Positions 11,916 through 20,037 of a DNA stretch of 64,000 nt are shown piece after piece. Source of the stretch: Sphingobium estronivorans (lineage in GTDB: Bacteria > Pseudomonadota > Alphaproteobacteria > Sphingomonadales > Sphingomonadaceae); NCBI RefSeq assembly GCF_008692605.1, contig NZ_LFCT01000003.1, positions 186,001 to 250,000 on the forward strand, given 5' to 3'. Position 1 is the first letter of the stretch. The number at the start of each line of letters is the position of its first letter. The notes beneath the pieces were generated by a model. That model worked only from the letters and a program-made list of their open reading frames with translations. It did no database searches and was not told the DNA's origin. Position numbers and translations under genes: made by a program.

Positions 11916-12101
11916 TCAATCTATCGCGTCCCTGATTCCCTTGCCGGCCAACAGCCCCAGGACGAGGAAGATGACAAACAAGGCAATCGCGAGCACGAAT
12001 AGGAATTTGGCGATGCCAACAAAGGTGCCCGCCGCACCGCCGAAACCCAATATGGCAAGCACGGCAGCAATGACGAGCGAAATGATGGCCAGACGGATCA
12101 T
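11916..12101 (-). CDS. DUF1328 family small membrane protein
   Basis: A 61-aa protein with two membrane helices (residues about 4-24 and 30-52) separated by a glycine-rich turn (LGFGGAAGTFVGIAKFLF). The pattern is the DUF1328/YtjA family, small inner-membrane proteins often found among envelope-stress or general-stress genes; their molecular role is not known. It is the first gene after an EcfG-type promoter whose GTT element ends 36 bases upstream of the ATG. DUF5818 follows directly. Confidence 0.9.
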   Translation of the reverse strand: MIRLAIISLVIAAVLAILGFGGAAGTFVGIAKFLFVLAIALFVIFLVLGLLAGKGIRDAID

Positions 12102-12136
12102 GCAATATTCCTTCGATGGAAAGACCTGCGTTTTTT

Positions 12137-12161
12137 AACGGATGACAGGGCGACGAGTTCC
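12137..12161 (-). promoter_or_regulatory. EcfG-type promoter for the DUF1328-DUF5818 operon
   Basis: On the minus strand GGAAC (12161-12157) is followed by exactly 17 bases and GTT (with C before it, so CGTT). This is the general stress sigma factor consensus of alphaproteobacteria. The spacing is the same as in the sites before nepR and before the ecfG operon in this window. The start codon is 36 bases beyond the site. Confidence 0.75.
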
Positions 12162-12309
12162 GGTTTTCGGGGTGTGCGCCATGATCGGCTCTGGCCGATC
12201 CTGCGAATTTGCAACGTCCGCCGCAACGCCGCGCGAGCGAAGCGGACAGTGCCGCCCGTGTTGGAGAGGAACGCCGGTCCCTATAGGATTCAGTCTTTCT
12301 GGCGGGTCC

Positions 12310-13308
12310 TCAGACCCAGCCTTCCAGCACCTGATTGGGCGGACGATGCCCATCGACCCAACTGCGGATATTCGCGATCACCCGCGCCCCGGTGGCATCC
12401 CGCCCCTCGAAGGTGGCGGACCCCATATGCGGCAGCAGCACGACATTGGACAGCGCCAGCAAACGCGGATCGATCGCCGGTTCATGGGTGTAGACGTCCA
12501 GCCCCGCGCCCGCGATGCGCCCTTCCGACAGCGCGGCGATCAGCGCCGGTTCGTCCGTGATTTCCGCGCGGGAGGTGTTGATGAGATAGGCGTCGGGCCG
12601 CATCAGCCCAATCCGCTGCGCGTCGATCAGGCCCCGGCTGTCCGCGTTGAGCGGGCAATGGATCGACAGGATGTCGCAGTCACCCAGCAGCATATCCAGG
12701 TCCGGGCACCACTGCGCCTCCAGCTCCTGCTCGACCTCGAAAGGCAGGCGGTGGCGATTGTGATAGGCGATGGTCAGGCCAAAGGCCGCCGCCCGCCGCG
12801 CCACCGCGCGGCCAATGCGGCCCATGCCGATGATGCCCAATTTCTTGCCGCCGATGCGATGCCCCAGCATGCCCGACGGGCTCCAGCCGGTCCAGGCGCC
12901 GGAACGAACCAGCTTTTCCCCCTCGGCCAGACGGCGGGGCACCGACAGGATCAGCGCCATGGTCATGTCGGCGGTGTCCTCGGTCAGCACGCCGGGGGTG
13001 TTGGTGACGATGATCCCCTTTTTCCGCGCGGCGGCAAGGTCGATATGGTCGACGCCGCTGCCGAAACTGGCGATCAGTTGCAGCCGTTCGGGCGCCGCCT
13101 CGATCAGCGCGGCGTCGATCTGGTCGCTGACGGCAGGGACCAGCACGTCGCATTGCGCCATCGCGCGGGTCAGCGCGGTGCGGTCCATCGGCACATCGCC
13201 AATATTGAAGACGGTGTCGAACAGATCGGCCATGCGCGCCTCCACATTGGGAGGCAGGCGGCGCGTAACGATGACGCGCGGCGTGGCGGGGCGCGGTTTT
13301 TTGGCCAT
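12310..13308 (-). CDS. D-isomer-specific 2-hydroxyacid dehydrogenase (glyoxylate/hydroxypyruvate reductase-like)
   Basis: NAD(P)H-dependent reductase of 2-oxoacids, 332 aa. The catalytic domain halves flank a Rossmann fold with GMGRIGRAVARRAAAFG. Active-site residues are Arg in INTSRAEI, Glu in the YTHEPAID segment and His in LPHMGSAT. The HNRHRL following the second strand suggests NADP preference (basic residues after the dinucleotide fold), which is an inference. It most resembles GhrB/GyaR-type enzymes; the exact substrate cannot be fixed. It lies alone, divergent from the SH3 gene. Confidence 0.9.
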   Translation of the reverse strand: MAKKPRPATPRVIVTRRLPPNVEARMADLFDTVFNIGDVPMDRTALTRAMAQCDVLVPAVSDQIDAALIEAAPERLQLIASFGSGVDHIDLAAARKKGIIVTNTPGVLTEDTADMTMALILSVPRRLAEGEKLVRSGAWTGWSPSGMLGHRIGGKKLGIIGMGRIGRAVARRAAAFGLTIAYHNRHRLPFEVEQELEAQWCPDLDMLLGDCDILSIHCPLNADSRGLIDAQRIGLMRPDAYLINTSRAEITDEPALIAALSEGRIAGAGLDVYTHEPAIDPRLLALSNVVLLPHMGSATFEGRDATGARVIANIRSWVDGHRPPNQVLEGWV

Positions 13309-13421
13309 GTCTGGCCGCTATTCCCCGTCGCGGCGATGGTCAAGCGCTTATAAGAGCAGTTGTCCGCCATGCCCTCCAACGTCTATGAAAGCGAACGGAT
13401 CGGCATGGGGACTATTGGGTT

Positions 13422-13889
13422 ATGAAGGGCTATTTGCTGGGCGCATCCATTCTCGCCGCGCTTTGCGTGAGCGGCAGCGCAGGGGCGAACCCGGTGAAGG
13501 CGGTTCCCTATTGGGCCTCGCTCAGCCATGCCGAAGCGCGGATGCGCGTCGGCCCCAGCCTCGATTACCCCTCCAACTGGGTCTATCGCCGCCGCGACCT
13601 GCCGGTGAAGGTGGTGCAGGTGCTGGGCCTGTGGCGCAAGGTCGAGGATTCGACGGGCGCCCAGGGCTGGATGCATGTCCGGCTGCTGAGCGACGCGCCG
13701 ACCGGCATCGTCACCGCCGACATCGCGCCGATGCGCACCTCCCCCAGCGCGGATGCCCGCGCCGTCTTTCGCGCGCAAAGGGGCGTGGTGGGGCGGATCT
13801 CTTCTTGCAGCAAGGGCTGGTGCGCGTTCGATGTGGGCGGGCAAAAGGGCTTTATCCGCGCCGATGATATCTGGGGCGCGACGGAATAA
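13422..13889 (+). CDS. Exported bacterial SH3-domain protein
   Basis: A 155-aa protein with a signal peptide (MKGYLLGASILAALCVSGSAGA) and two SH3-like repeats: YWASLSHAEARMRVGPSLDYPSNW followed by WRKVEDSTGAQGWMHVRLLS, then MRTSPSADARAVFRAQRGVVGRISS followed by WCAFDVGGQKGFIRADDIWG. This is the SH3_3/SH3_4 type that binds peptidoglycan or peptides in the periplasm. Two conserved Cys near the end (SSCSKGWCAF) may form a disulfide. It is monocistronic; its target is unknown. Confidence 0.88.
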   Translation: MKGYLLGASILAALCVSGSAGANPVKAVPYWASLSHAEARMRVGPSLDYPSNWVYRRRDLPVKVVQVLGLWRKVEDSTGAQGWMHVRLLSDAPTGIVTADIAPMRTSPSADARAVFRAQRGVVGRISSCSKGWCAFDVGGQKGFIRADDIWGATE

Positions 13890-13898
13890 AGCCGCGCC

Positions 13899-15404
13899 TC
13901 ACTTCGCCTCCTCCGCGTGCATCAGTCGCTTGACCAGCGGCGCGAGCGCCATCACGACGACGCCGACCCCCACCGACCACCAGCCGATGCTGCCATAGAC
14001 GGCCAGCACCTGATCCCGGCTGGCCGCGCCACCCTCCCCGCCGGTCGCCGCAGCGATCAGCCCGGCGGCATATTCGCCCAGCGCCATGGCGAGGAACCAG
14101 ATGCCCATCATCAGCCCGATCATGCGTGAGGGCGCCAGCGTCGACATGGCCGACAGCCCGACCGGCGACAGGCATAGCTCGCCAATGGTGTGGCAGAGAT
14201 AGAGCAGGAAGATGAACAGCACCGGCGTCAGCGTGCCGGGCGCGCCCGTTCCCGCGACCAGGACCAGGAAACCCGCCCCGACCAGCGCGATGGCGATGCC
14301 GAATTTGGCCGGCGTCGAGGGCTCCCATCCCCGCTTCGCCAGCAAGATCCATAGCCCCGCCATCACTGGCCCGAACATCAGGATATAGGCGGCGTTGACT
14401 GACTGGAACATCGATGCCGGAACGTTGAAGCCCAATATGTGCCGGTTCGTATAGCGGTCCGTGAACAGGCTGAGCGACGATCCGGTCTGCTCGTAAAGGC
14501 CCCAGAAGATCGGATTGATGACCAGCAGGAACAGCGCCGCCAGCATCCGGTCGCGCCCGATCCGCTCCATCCGGCCAAAGGCTTCCCAGAGGATGTAGAG
14601 TACCGCCCCCACGCTCGCCAACGCCAGCATCCAGCCGACGATCACATGCTGCTGGATCAGAACCCAGCACAGGACGATGGAGACAAGACTGGAAAGATAG
14701 ACGAGCCATTCCCGGCTGATGATCCCGCCGACCCGTTCGGCCAGACGGGCGGGATCGGACGGCTCTCCGCGTCCCTGCAACAGCGGCTTGCTCAGGGCGA
14801 AGCCGATGACGCCCGCGATCATCCCGACCGATGCCGAGCCAAAACCCCAGTGCCAGCCCCATGCCTGGCCCAGATAGCCGCAGATCACCGGACCGATGGT
14901 CGCCCCCAGATTAATGCCCATGTAGAAGATCGTATAGGCCGGGTCCCGCCGCATATCGTCGCGCGGATAAAGCTGGCCCACCAGAGCCGAGGCGCTGGAC
15001 TTCAGGAAACCCGTCCCGGTGATGACCGTCGCCAGCCCCAGCCAGAAGAGGCCAAGGCCCATGTCCCCCGCATTGTCGCCCTCGACGCCCAGGATGATGT
15101 GGCCGATGGCGATGACGATGCCGCCGAACAGCACCGCCTTGCGCTGCCCCAGATAGCGGTCGGCCAGATAACCGCCCATCAGCGGGGAGATGTAGATCAG
15201 CGACATATAGGCGCCATAGGCATAGGACGCGTCGCGGTCGGAAAAGAGGAAATGCTGCGTCAGGTAGAAGATCAGCAGCGCCCGCATTCCGTAGAAGGAA
15301 AAGCGTTCCCACATCTCCACGAAGAACAGCAGGAACAGGCCGCGCGGATGGCCGAGCCAGGTCTTTGCGCCCACCTCGCCCGGATTTGAAACTGAGGTCG
15401 CCAT
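13899..15404 (-). CDS. Proton-dependent oligopeptide (POT/PTR2) transporter
   Basis: A 501-aa inner-membrane symporter of di- and tripeptides. The first helix has the ExxERFSFYG motif (VEMWERFSFYGMRALLIFYLTQH) needed for proton coupling, and the fifth helix region has YMGINLGATIGPVICGYLG, the second PTR2 signature. About 14 membrane segments are visible, as in the bacterial DtpT-like group. It ends 10 bases from the convergent SH3 gene. No peptidase or regulator is adjacent. Confidence 0.93.
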   Translation of the reverse strand: MATSVSNPGEVGAKTWLGHPRGLFLLFFVEMWERFSFYGMRALLIFYLTQHFLFSDRDASYAYGAYMSLIYISPLMGGYLADRYLGQRKAVLFGGIVIAIGHIILGVEGDNAGDMGLGLFWLGLATVITGTGFLKSSASALVGQLYPRDDMRRDPAYTIFYMGINLGATIGPVICGYLGQAWGWHWGFGSASVGMIAGVIGFALSKPLLQGRGEPSDPARLAERVGGIISREWLVYLSSLVSIVLCWVLIQQHVIVGWMLALASVGAVLYILWEAFGRMERIGRDRMLAALFLLVINPIFWGLYEQTGSSLSLFTDRYTNRHILGFNVPASMFQSVNAAYILMFGPVMAGLWILLAKRGWEPSTPAKFGIAIALVGAGFLVLVAGTGAPGTLTPVLFIFLLYLCHTIGELCLSPVGLSAMSTLAPSRMIGLMMGIWFLAMALGEYAAGLIAAATGGEGGAASRDQVLAVYGSIGWWSVGVGVVVMALAPLVKRLMHAEEAK

Positions 15405-15543
15405 TCAGGCCCCTTTTACCCTAACTTGTTGTCGAGCCGCAAACGCGACCCCTTATGCCGCCAGCGTAGAGCGGAAATTATTCATCTGTCAAAGAAGGCC
15501 GATGCCCTTGCGTCCTTCCTGTCGGCAGGCCATCTGGTCCGCC

Positions 15544-16122
15544 ATGTTCAATGACCTCAGTTCTCCGCTCTCGCTCCTCCAGACCCGCCGATCCGGCAAG
15601 CCGCGCGATCTGGTGGCGCCCGGCCCCGATGCGGAGCAACTGCGCGCCATAGTGGAAGTGGCGCTGCGCACCCCCGATCATGGCAAGCTGGCCCCCTGGC
15701 GCTTCGTGATCGTGCCGCAGGACCGGCGCGATACACTCGCAGACCTGCTGGAAAGCGCCTATCGCGCTGAAAAACCCGATGCGGGACGGCTGGAAATCGA
15801 GGCGATGCACCAGTTCGCGCACCAGGCGCCCGCGCTGGTCGTCGCCCTTTCGGCACCGGTCGCGGGCAGCAAGATTCCGATCTGGGAACAGCAATTGTCG
15901 GCGGGCGCGGCGATCATGAACCTGCTGCACGCCACCCATGCGCTGGGCTTTGCCGGCGGATGGCTGACCGGATGGCCGGCCTATAATGAGGATGTCCGCG
16001 CCGCCTTCGCGCAAGGGGATGAGCGGATCGCCGGATTCATCTTCATCGGCACGCCGGGTAAGCCGCAGGAAGAGCGGCCTCGGCCAGAATATGACAACAG
16101 AGTTTCCATCTGGGATAGATAG
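15544..16122 (+). CDS. Nitroreductase family protein (YdjA-like)
   Basis: FMN-dependent oxidoreductase of 192 aa, close in length to E. coli YdjA (183). The N-terminal LLQTRRSGKPRDLVAPGP and RTPDHGKLAPWRFVIV segments bind FMN phosphate, and the C-terminal half has the GWLTGWPAYNEDVRAAF and FIFIGTPGKPQEERPRP motifs typical of the group. ATG 15544 is chosen because the first conserved residues follow at once; an ATG at 15502 adds a non-conserved stretch. Its stop codon lies inside an inverted repeat. Confidence 0.9.
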   Translation: MFNDLSSPLSLLQTRRSGKPRDLVAPGPDAEQLRAIVEVALRTPDHGKLAPWRFVIVPQDRRDTLADLLESAYRAEKPDAGRLEIEAMHQFAHQAPALVVALSAPVAGSKIPIWEQQLSAGAAIMNLLHATHALGFAGGWLTGWPAYNEDVRAAFAQGDERIAGFIFIGTPGKPQEERPRPEYDNRVSIWDR

Positions 16123-16137
16123 TTACGCTATCTACCC
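16112..16137. promoter_or_regulatory. Inverted repeat between nitroreductase and GntR regulator
   Basis: TAGATAG (16116-16122) and CTATCTA (16128-16134) are perfect 7-base arms around TTACG, extended by GGG and CCC. It overlaps the nitroreductase stop codon and lies about 60 bases before the GntR start. It could be the operator of that regulator or a terminator without a T-tract. Confidence 0.5.
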
Positions 16138-16194
16138 AATATGGCGAAAGAGTGTGCCTTGACGCGCATGGCTGTATTATGTCACTGATGCACT

Positions 16195-16539
16195 ATGGCC
16201 GACGACTCCAAACCCGTCTATCTCCGCCTGCGGGAGATCATTGCCGCATCCATTCTGGATGGCGAATTTCGCGACGGCGACCTGCTCCCTTCGGTTCGCG
16301 CGCTCGCCGCGCAACAGGGCGCCAATCCGCTGACCGTGGCCAAGGCTTATCAATGTTTCCAGGATGACGGGCTGGTCCTGGTGAAGCGCGGCGTCGGCAT
16401 GTTTGTCGCTGACGGCGCCACGAGAAGGCTGCGCGAAATGGAACGGGCGCGGTTCATGGATGCGGTGTGGCCGCCCGTGGCCGAGCAGATCAGGCGGCTT
16501 GGTATCAGCGCCGCGGACCTGGGTGTGGAGCGGGTTTGA
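16195..16539 (+). CDS. GntR-family regulator, YtrA subfamily
   Basis: A 114-aa transcription factor. The N-terminal winged helix-turn-helix (YLRLREIIAASILDGEFRDGDLLPSVRALA...NPLTVAKAYQCFQDDGLV) is the GntR type. A short helical C-terminus of about 40 residues replaces the usual ligand domain, which defines the YtrA subfamily. Such regulators normally repress an adjacent ABC transporter operon; none follows here, as the next gene is convergent. The inverted repeat upstream is a candidate autoregulatory site. Confidence 0.88.
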   Translation: MADDSKPVYLRLREIIAASILDGEFRDGDLLPSVRALAAQQGANPLTVAKAYQCFQDDGLVLVKRGVGMFVADGATRRLREMERARFMDAVWPPVAEQIRRLGISAADLGVERV

Positions 16540-16578
16540 TCCCGTTGCTCCCTATTCCGACATCGACAGACGCACGCC

Positions 16579-17943
16579 TCAATTCTGCATCCGATATTGC
16601 TTGAGCAGATCGTAGAGCGTCGGCCGGCTGATCCCCAAAATTTTCGCCGCACCGGAAATATTGCCGTCCGTCCGTGCAATGGCGCGCCGGATCGCGCGGC
16701 GGTCGGCCATTTCCCGCGCAGCCTTGAGGTTCACCACATCGCTCCCCTCGGCCCGATCCCCGTCGAGATCGAGATCGGCAGCGGTGACATGCTTGCCGTC
16801 CGCCATGATGACGGCCCGCTTCATGCGGTTTTCCAATTCGCGCACATTGCCCGGCCAGCCCCAGGCGTCGAGCGCCGCCAACGCGTCAGGCGCCAGCCCC
16901 TTGATCTGCGGGTTCATATCCTTGGCGAAGCGGTGGAGGAAATGGCGCGCCAGCAGCGCCGGGTCGCCGGGCCGTTCCTTTAGCGCGGGAATGCGCACGA
17001 CAATCTCGGCCAGCCGATAATAAAGGTCTTCGCGGAAGGTGCCCGCCGAGATCATCTCCTCCAGATTTTGATGGGTCGCGCAAACGATCCGCGTGTCGAC
17101 CGCAATGGGCTGGCGGCCGCCGATCCGCTCGATCACCCGCTCCTGGAGAAAGCGCAGCAGCTTCACCTGCAACGCCAGCGGAATGTCACCCACCTCGTCA
17201 AGGAACAGCGTGCCGCCCTGCGCCAGTTCGATCTTTCCGGGCGTGGTTTTGACCGCGCCGGTGAAGGCGCCTTTCTCATGCCCGAACAGTTCCGCTTCCA
17301 GCAGCGTTTCCGGGATCGCCGCGCAGTTGATCGCGACAAAGCCCCCCTCCCGGCGCGGGCTGGCGTCGTGCAGGCCCTGCGCCAGCAATTCCTTGCCGGT
17401 GCCGCTCGCGCCCAGCAGCAGCACGGAAACATCCGCTCCCGCCACCCGCTCGATCGTCCGGGCGACCTTCATCATTTCCGGCGCTGCGGTGATCAGTCGC
17501 CCCAGCACCCGCCCGCCTTCCGGCGCGGCTTCGGACAGGCGCACATTTTCCCGCTCCAGCGCATGGACGTGGAAAGCGCGGCGGACGATCAGCCCCAGTT
17601 CATCGATGTCCACCGGCTTCTGGTAGAAATCATAGGCCCCGCCGGAAATGGCGTTGAGGGCGCTTTCCCGCGCACCATGGCCGGAAGCGACGATGACCTT
17701 CGTGTCCGGCTTGATCCGCAATATCTCCGCCAGCGTCGCGAAACCCTCGCTGGTGCCGTCGGGATCGGGTGGCAGGCCAAGGTCCAGTGTCACCACGTCC
17801 GGCGCCTGTTCCCGCAGCATTTCGATGGCTTCCTCCCGGTCTCCCGCGATGAAAAGCTGATATTCCTCATAGGCCCAGCGCAATTGTCGCTGAAGACCCG
17901 GATCGTCTTCCACGATCAGCAATTTCGGTCGCGTGTCGCTCAT
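16579..17943 (-). CDS. prsR: PEP-CTERM-box response regulator, sigma-54 activator
   Basis: A 454-aa NtrC-type activator. Receiver domain (residues 1-125) with phospho-acceptor Asp54 in VTLDLGLPP; AAA+ domain with Walker A GASGTGKE (about 178) and the GAFTGA loop (about 229) that contacts sigma-54; C-terminal Fis-type helix-turn-helix (GNISGAAKILGISRPTLYDLL). The sequence and the coupling to prsK identify the XrtA/PEP-CTERM regulator PrsR. Its ATG overlaps the prsK stop (TGATG on the coding strand), so the two are translationally coupled. Confidence 0.92.
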   Translation of the reverse strand: MSDTRPKLLIVEDDPGLQRQLRWAYEEYQLFIAGDREEAIEMLREQAPDVVTLDLGLPPDPDGTSEGFATLAEILRIKPDTKVIVASGHGARESALNAISGGAYDFYQKPVDIDELGLIVRRAFHVHALERENVRLSEAAPEGGRVLGRLITAAPEMMKVARTIERVAGADVSVLLLGASGTGKELLAQGLHDASPRREGGFVAINCAAIPETLLEAELFGHEKGAFTGAVKTTPGKIELAQGGTLFLDEVGDIPLALQVKLLRFLQERVIERIGGRQPIAVDTRIVCATHQNLEEMISAGTFREDLYYRLAEIVVRIPALKERPGDPALLARHFLHRFAKDMNPQIKGLAPDALAALDAWGWPGNVRELENRMKRAVIMADGKHVTAADLDLDGDRAEGSDVVNLKAAREMADRRAIRRAIARTDGNISGAAKILGISRPTLYDLLKQYRMQN

Positions 17944-20027
17944 CAGGCGGCCTTCCCCCTAAATTCTTCCCCCTGGGCCAAGGGCAGGCTCAGCGTGAAA
18001 CGGCTGCCCACCCCCGGCTTGCTTTCCACGTCGATCCGGCCGCCCATGGCCTGCGCCAGCGCCCGCGCCTCGAACGCGCCGATGCCGAAGCCCCCTGCCT
18101 TGCTGGACGAGAAAGGCTTGAACAGCTCACGACGGATGAATTCGGCGGTCATGCCCCGACCCTGATCGATCATGTCGAGCCGGGCGACCGTGCCATCTGT
18201 CGAAAGCCGCAGTTCGACCGGACGATCGGACGCGCTGGCGTCGATGGCATTCTGGAGCAGATGGATCAGTATCTGCTCGACCCGTGCCGGGTCGGCCAGC
18301 ACCAACGGCGCCTCGCCCGTGACCCGCACCGGATGCTGGCGAGAGCGGGTTCGCGCGACCTGTCGCGCCACTTCGTCCAGCGCCATCGCTCGCGGCTCCT
18401 CCGCTCGGCCCTTATTATGCTGCGACAGGCGGGCGAGCATGTCGTTCATCTTGCCCACCGATTCCTTCAGCGTCAGCACCATGTCGGCGCGGAAATCGGG
18501 ATTGTCGGCATGGCGTTCCGCGTTGCGGGCGAGCAGGGAAAGCTGGCTCACCAGATTTTTCACATCATGGATTATGAAGGCGAAGCGGCGATTGAACTCA
18601 TCGAACCGCTGGGCGTCGTCCAGCGCCTGCTGTCCCTGCGCCTCGCTCAAATAGCTGGCCGCCTGCCGTCCGGCGGCGCGCAGCATGTCGAAATCCTCCC
18701 AGTCGAGCCGCCGGTCGATGGGCGGCCGGGCAAGCAGGATCGCACCGATCAGCCGTCCGAAATGGATGAGCGGCACCATCGCCCAGGCGCGGCGATCCTC
18801 GCTCATCCAATGGGGAGCGACGACTTCGCCCGCGCCGCTGGGCGGGCGGTCGACATCGATGATCCAGCCGCTCTGTTCGATCAGCAGCGCAAGCGGCGCC
18901 GGAATCACGGCGCCATCCGGCAGTTCCTCCAGCCAGTTCCACTCTGTTTCGAAGGCCAGCGCGCCATCCTCGCTGCGCAGCATCAGGATCGCGGCTGGGG
19001 AATCGGTGATGTCGGCCACCGCCTTCGCCACGCGCTCGCCCAACGGCAGGGCATTGTCGCCCCTGTCACCCCCCGCCCGGCCCAACGTGTCGCCGAAGCG
19101 CATCCATTCGGTGCGGTAATCATAGCGATGCTGGAAAAAATGCTTGGCGACCTGCACCTTCCAGAAGGCGCGCAACCGGCGCGAGGGCAGCAGCACCAGC
19201 GCGCTGACCGCCATCAGGAAGACACAGCCGATCTCCACCACGCGGGCATAGGGGCCGGCCACCAGTTCGATGAGCACCGCCGCCGCCGTCAGCGCGACGC
19301 CATAGAGCAGGACCGCAGCCAGCGAGATCGACTGCAAGGTCAGCGTGCGCGAAAGCTGAAGGCGGCCCCCGCCATCAGTGCGCAACCCCGCCCCGATGAC
19401 CGGCGCCAGCAACGCCATCATCGCGCCGCGCAGGGCATATAGCTCATTCGCCCGGTGCATCGCGAAATAGCCGATAGCGTAGAGATTGAGGTCATAGGTC
19501 CACATCGCCGCCAGCGCCCCCAGCAGCAACGCCACCCTGCCCCGTTCCCGCGTCGGCCAGCCGATATAGAGGTGATGGACCAGGATCAGGCTGCCGATCG
19601 CGGTCATCATGCGCAGGACCAGCGCGACATGTACGAACGCGCGATGCATGTCGCTCATCACCGGCAATTGCCGCCAGATAAGGTCGGCGAAGGTCTGGAG
19701 CAGGATCAGCCCCGCCACCGCCGCATAAAGCGATCCGACCGCCACCATCGACCCGATGCGCGCCGCCGGCCCCCGCCGCAACATGACGAACAGCAGCAGC
19801 AGCCAGGCGGCATTGCGGATATTCTCGCCCATGCCGGACAGCGGCTTTTCCACCCCGCCAAAGGACACGTAGAGCGACCAGCAGGCGGTGAGCAGCAGCG
19901 CGGCGGCCAGCAGCCGCTGTTCCGGGGTTTCATCGCGACGGCGCAGGACGAAGATGCCGAGCGCCGCGAACAGCACGGCCGCCAGAGCGTGCCCCCAATC
20001 CCCGACAAATTGCAGCAGCGTGCCCAT
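17943..20027 (-). CDS. prsK: XrtA/PEP-CTERM system histidine kinase
   Basis: A 694-aa inner-membrane kinase. About eight membrane helices fill residues 5-300, followed by a GAF-like domain (about 330-470), an H-box (FAFIIHDVKNLVSQLSLL) and an ATPase domain with LIHLLQNAIDAS (N-box), DQGRGM (G1) and GGFGIGAFEARALAQ (G2). This architecture is PrsK, which controls exopolysaccharide and PEP-CTERM protein genes together with PrsR. It follows the glycosyltransferase by 10 bases, so the three genes form one operon. The signal sensed by the membrane domain is unknown. Confidence 0.92.
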   Translation of the reverse strand: MGTLLQFVGDWGHALAAVLFAALGIFVLRRRDETPEQRLLAAALLLTACWSLYVSFGGVEKPLSGMGENIRNAAWLLLLFVMLRRGPAARIGSMVAVGSLYAAVAGLILLQTFADLIWRQLPVMSDMHRAFVHVALVLRMMTAIGSLILVHHLYIGWPTRERGRVALLLGALAAMWTYDLNLYAIGYFAMHRANELYALRGAMMALLAPVIGAGLRTDGGGRLQLSRTLTLQSISLAAVLLYGVALTAAAVLIELVAGPYARVVEIGCVFLMAVSALVLLPSRRLRAFWKVQVAKHFFQHRYDYRTEWMRFGDTLGRAGGDRGDNALPLGERVAKAVADITDSPAAILMLRSEDGALAFETEWNWLEELPDGAVIPAPLALLIEQSGWIIDVDRPPSGAGEVVAPHWMSEDRRAWAMVPLIHFGRLIGAILLARPPIDRRLDWEDFDMLRAAGRQAASYLSEAQGQQALDDAQRFDEFNRRFAFIIHDVKNLVSQLSLLARNAERHADNPDFRADMVLTLKESVGKMNDMLARLSQHNKGRAEEPRAMALDEVARQVARTRSRQHPVRVTGEAPLVLADPARVEQILIHLLQNAIDASASDRPVELRLSTDGTVARLDMIDQGRGMTAEFIRRELFKPFSSSKAGGFGIGAFEARALAQAMGGRIDVESKPGVGSRFTLSLPLAQGEEFRGKAA

Positions 20028-20037
20028 CGCCCGTTCC

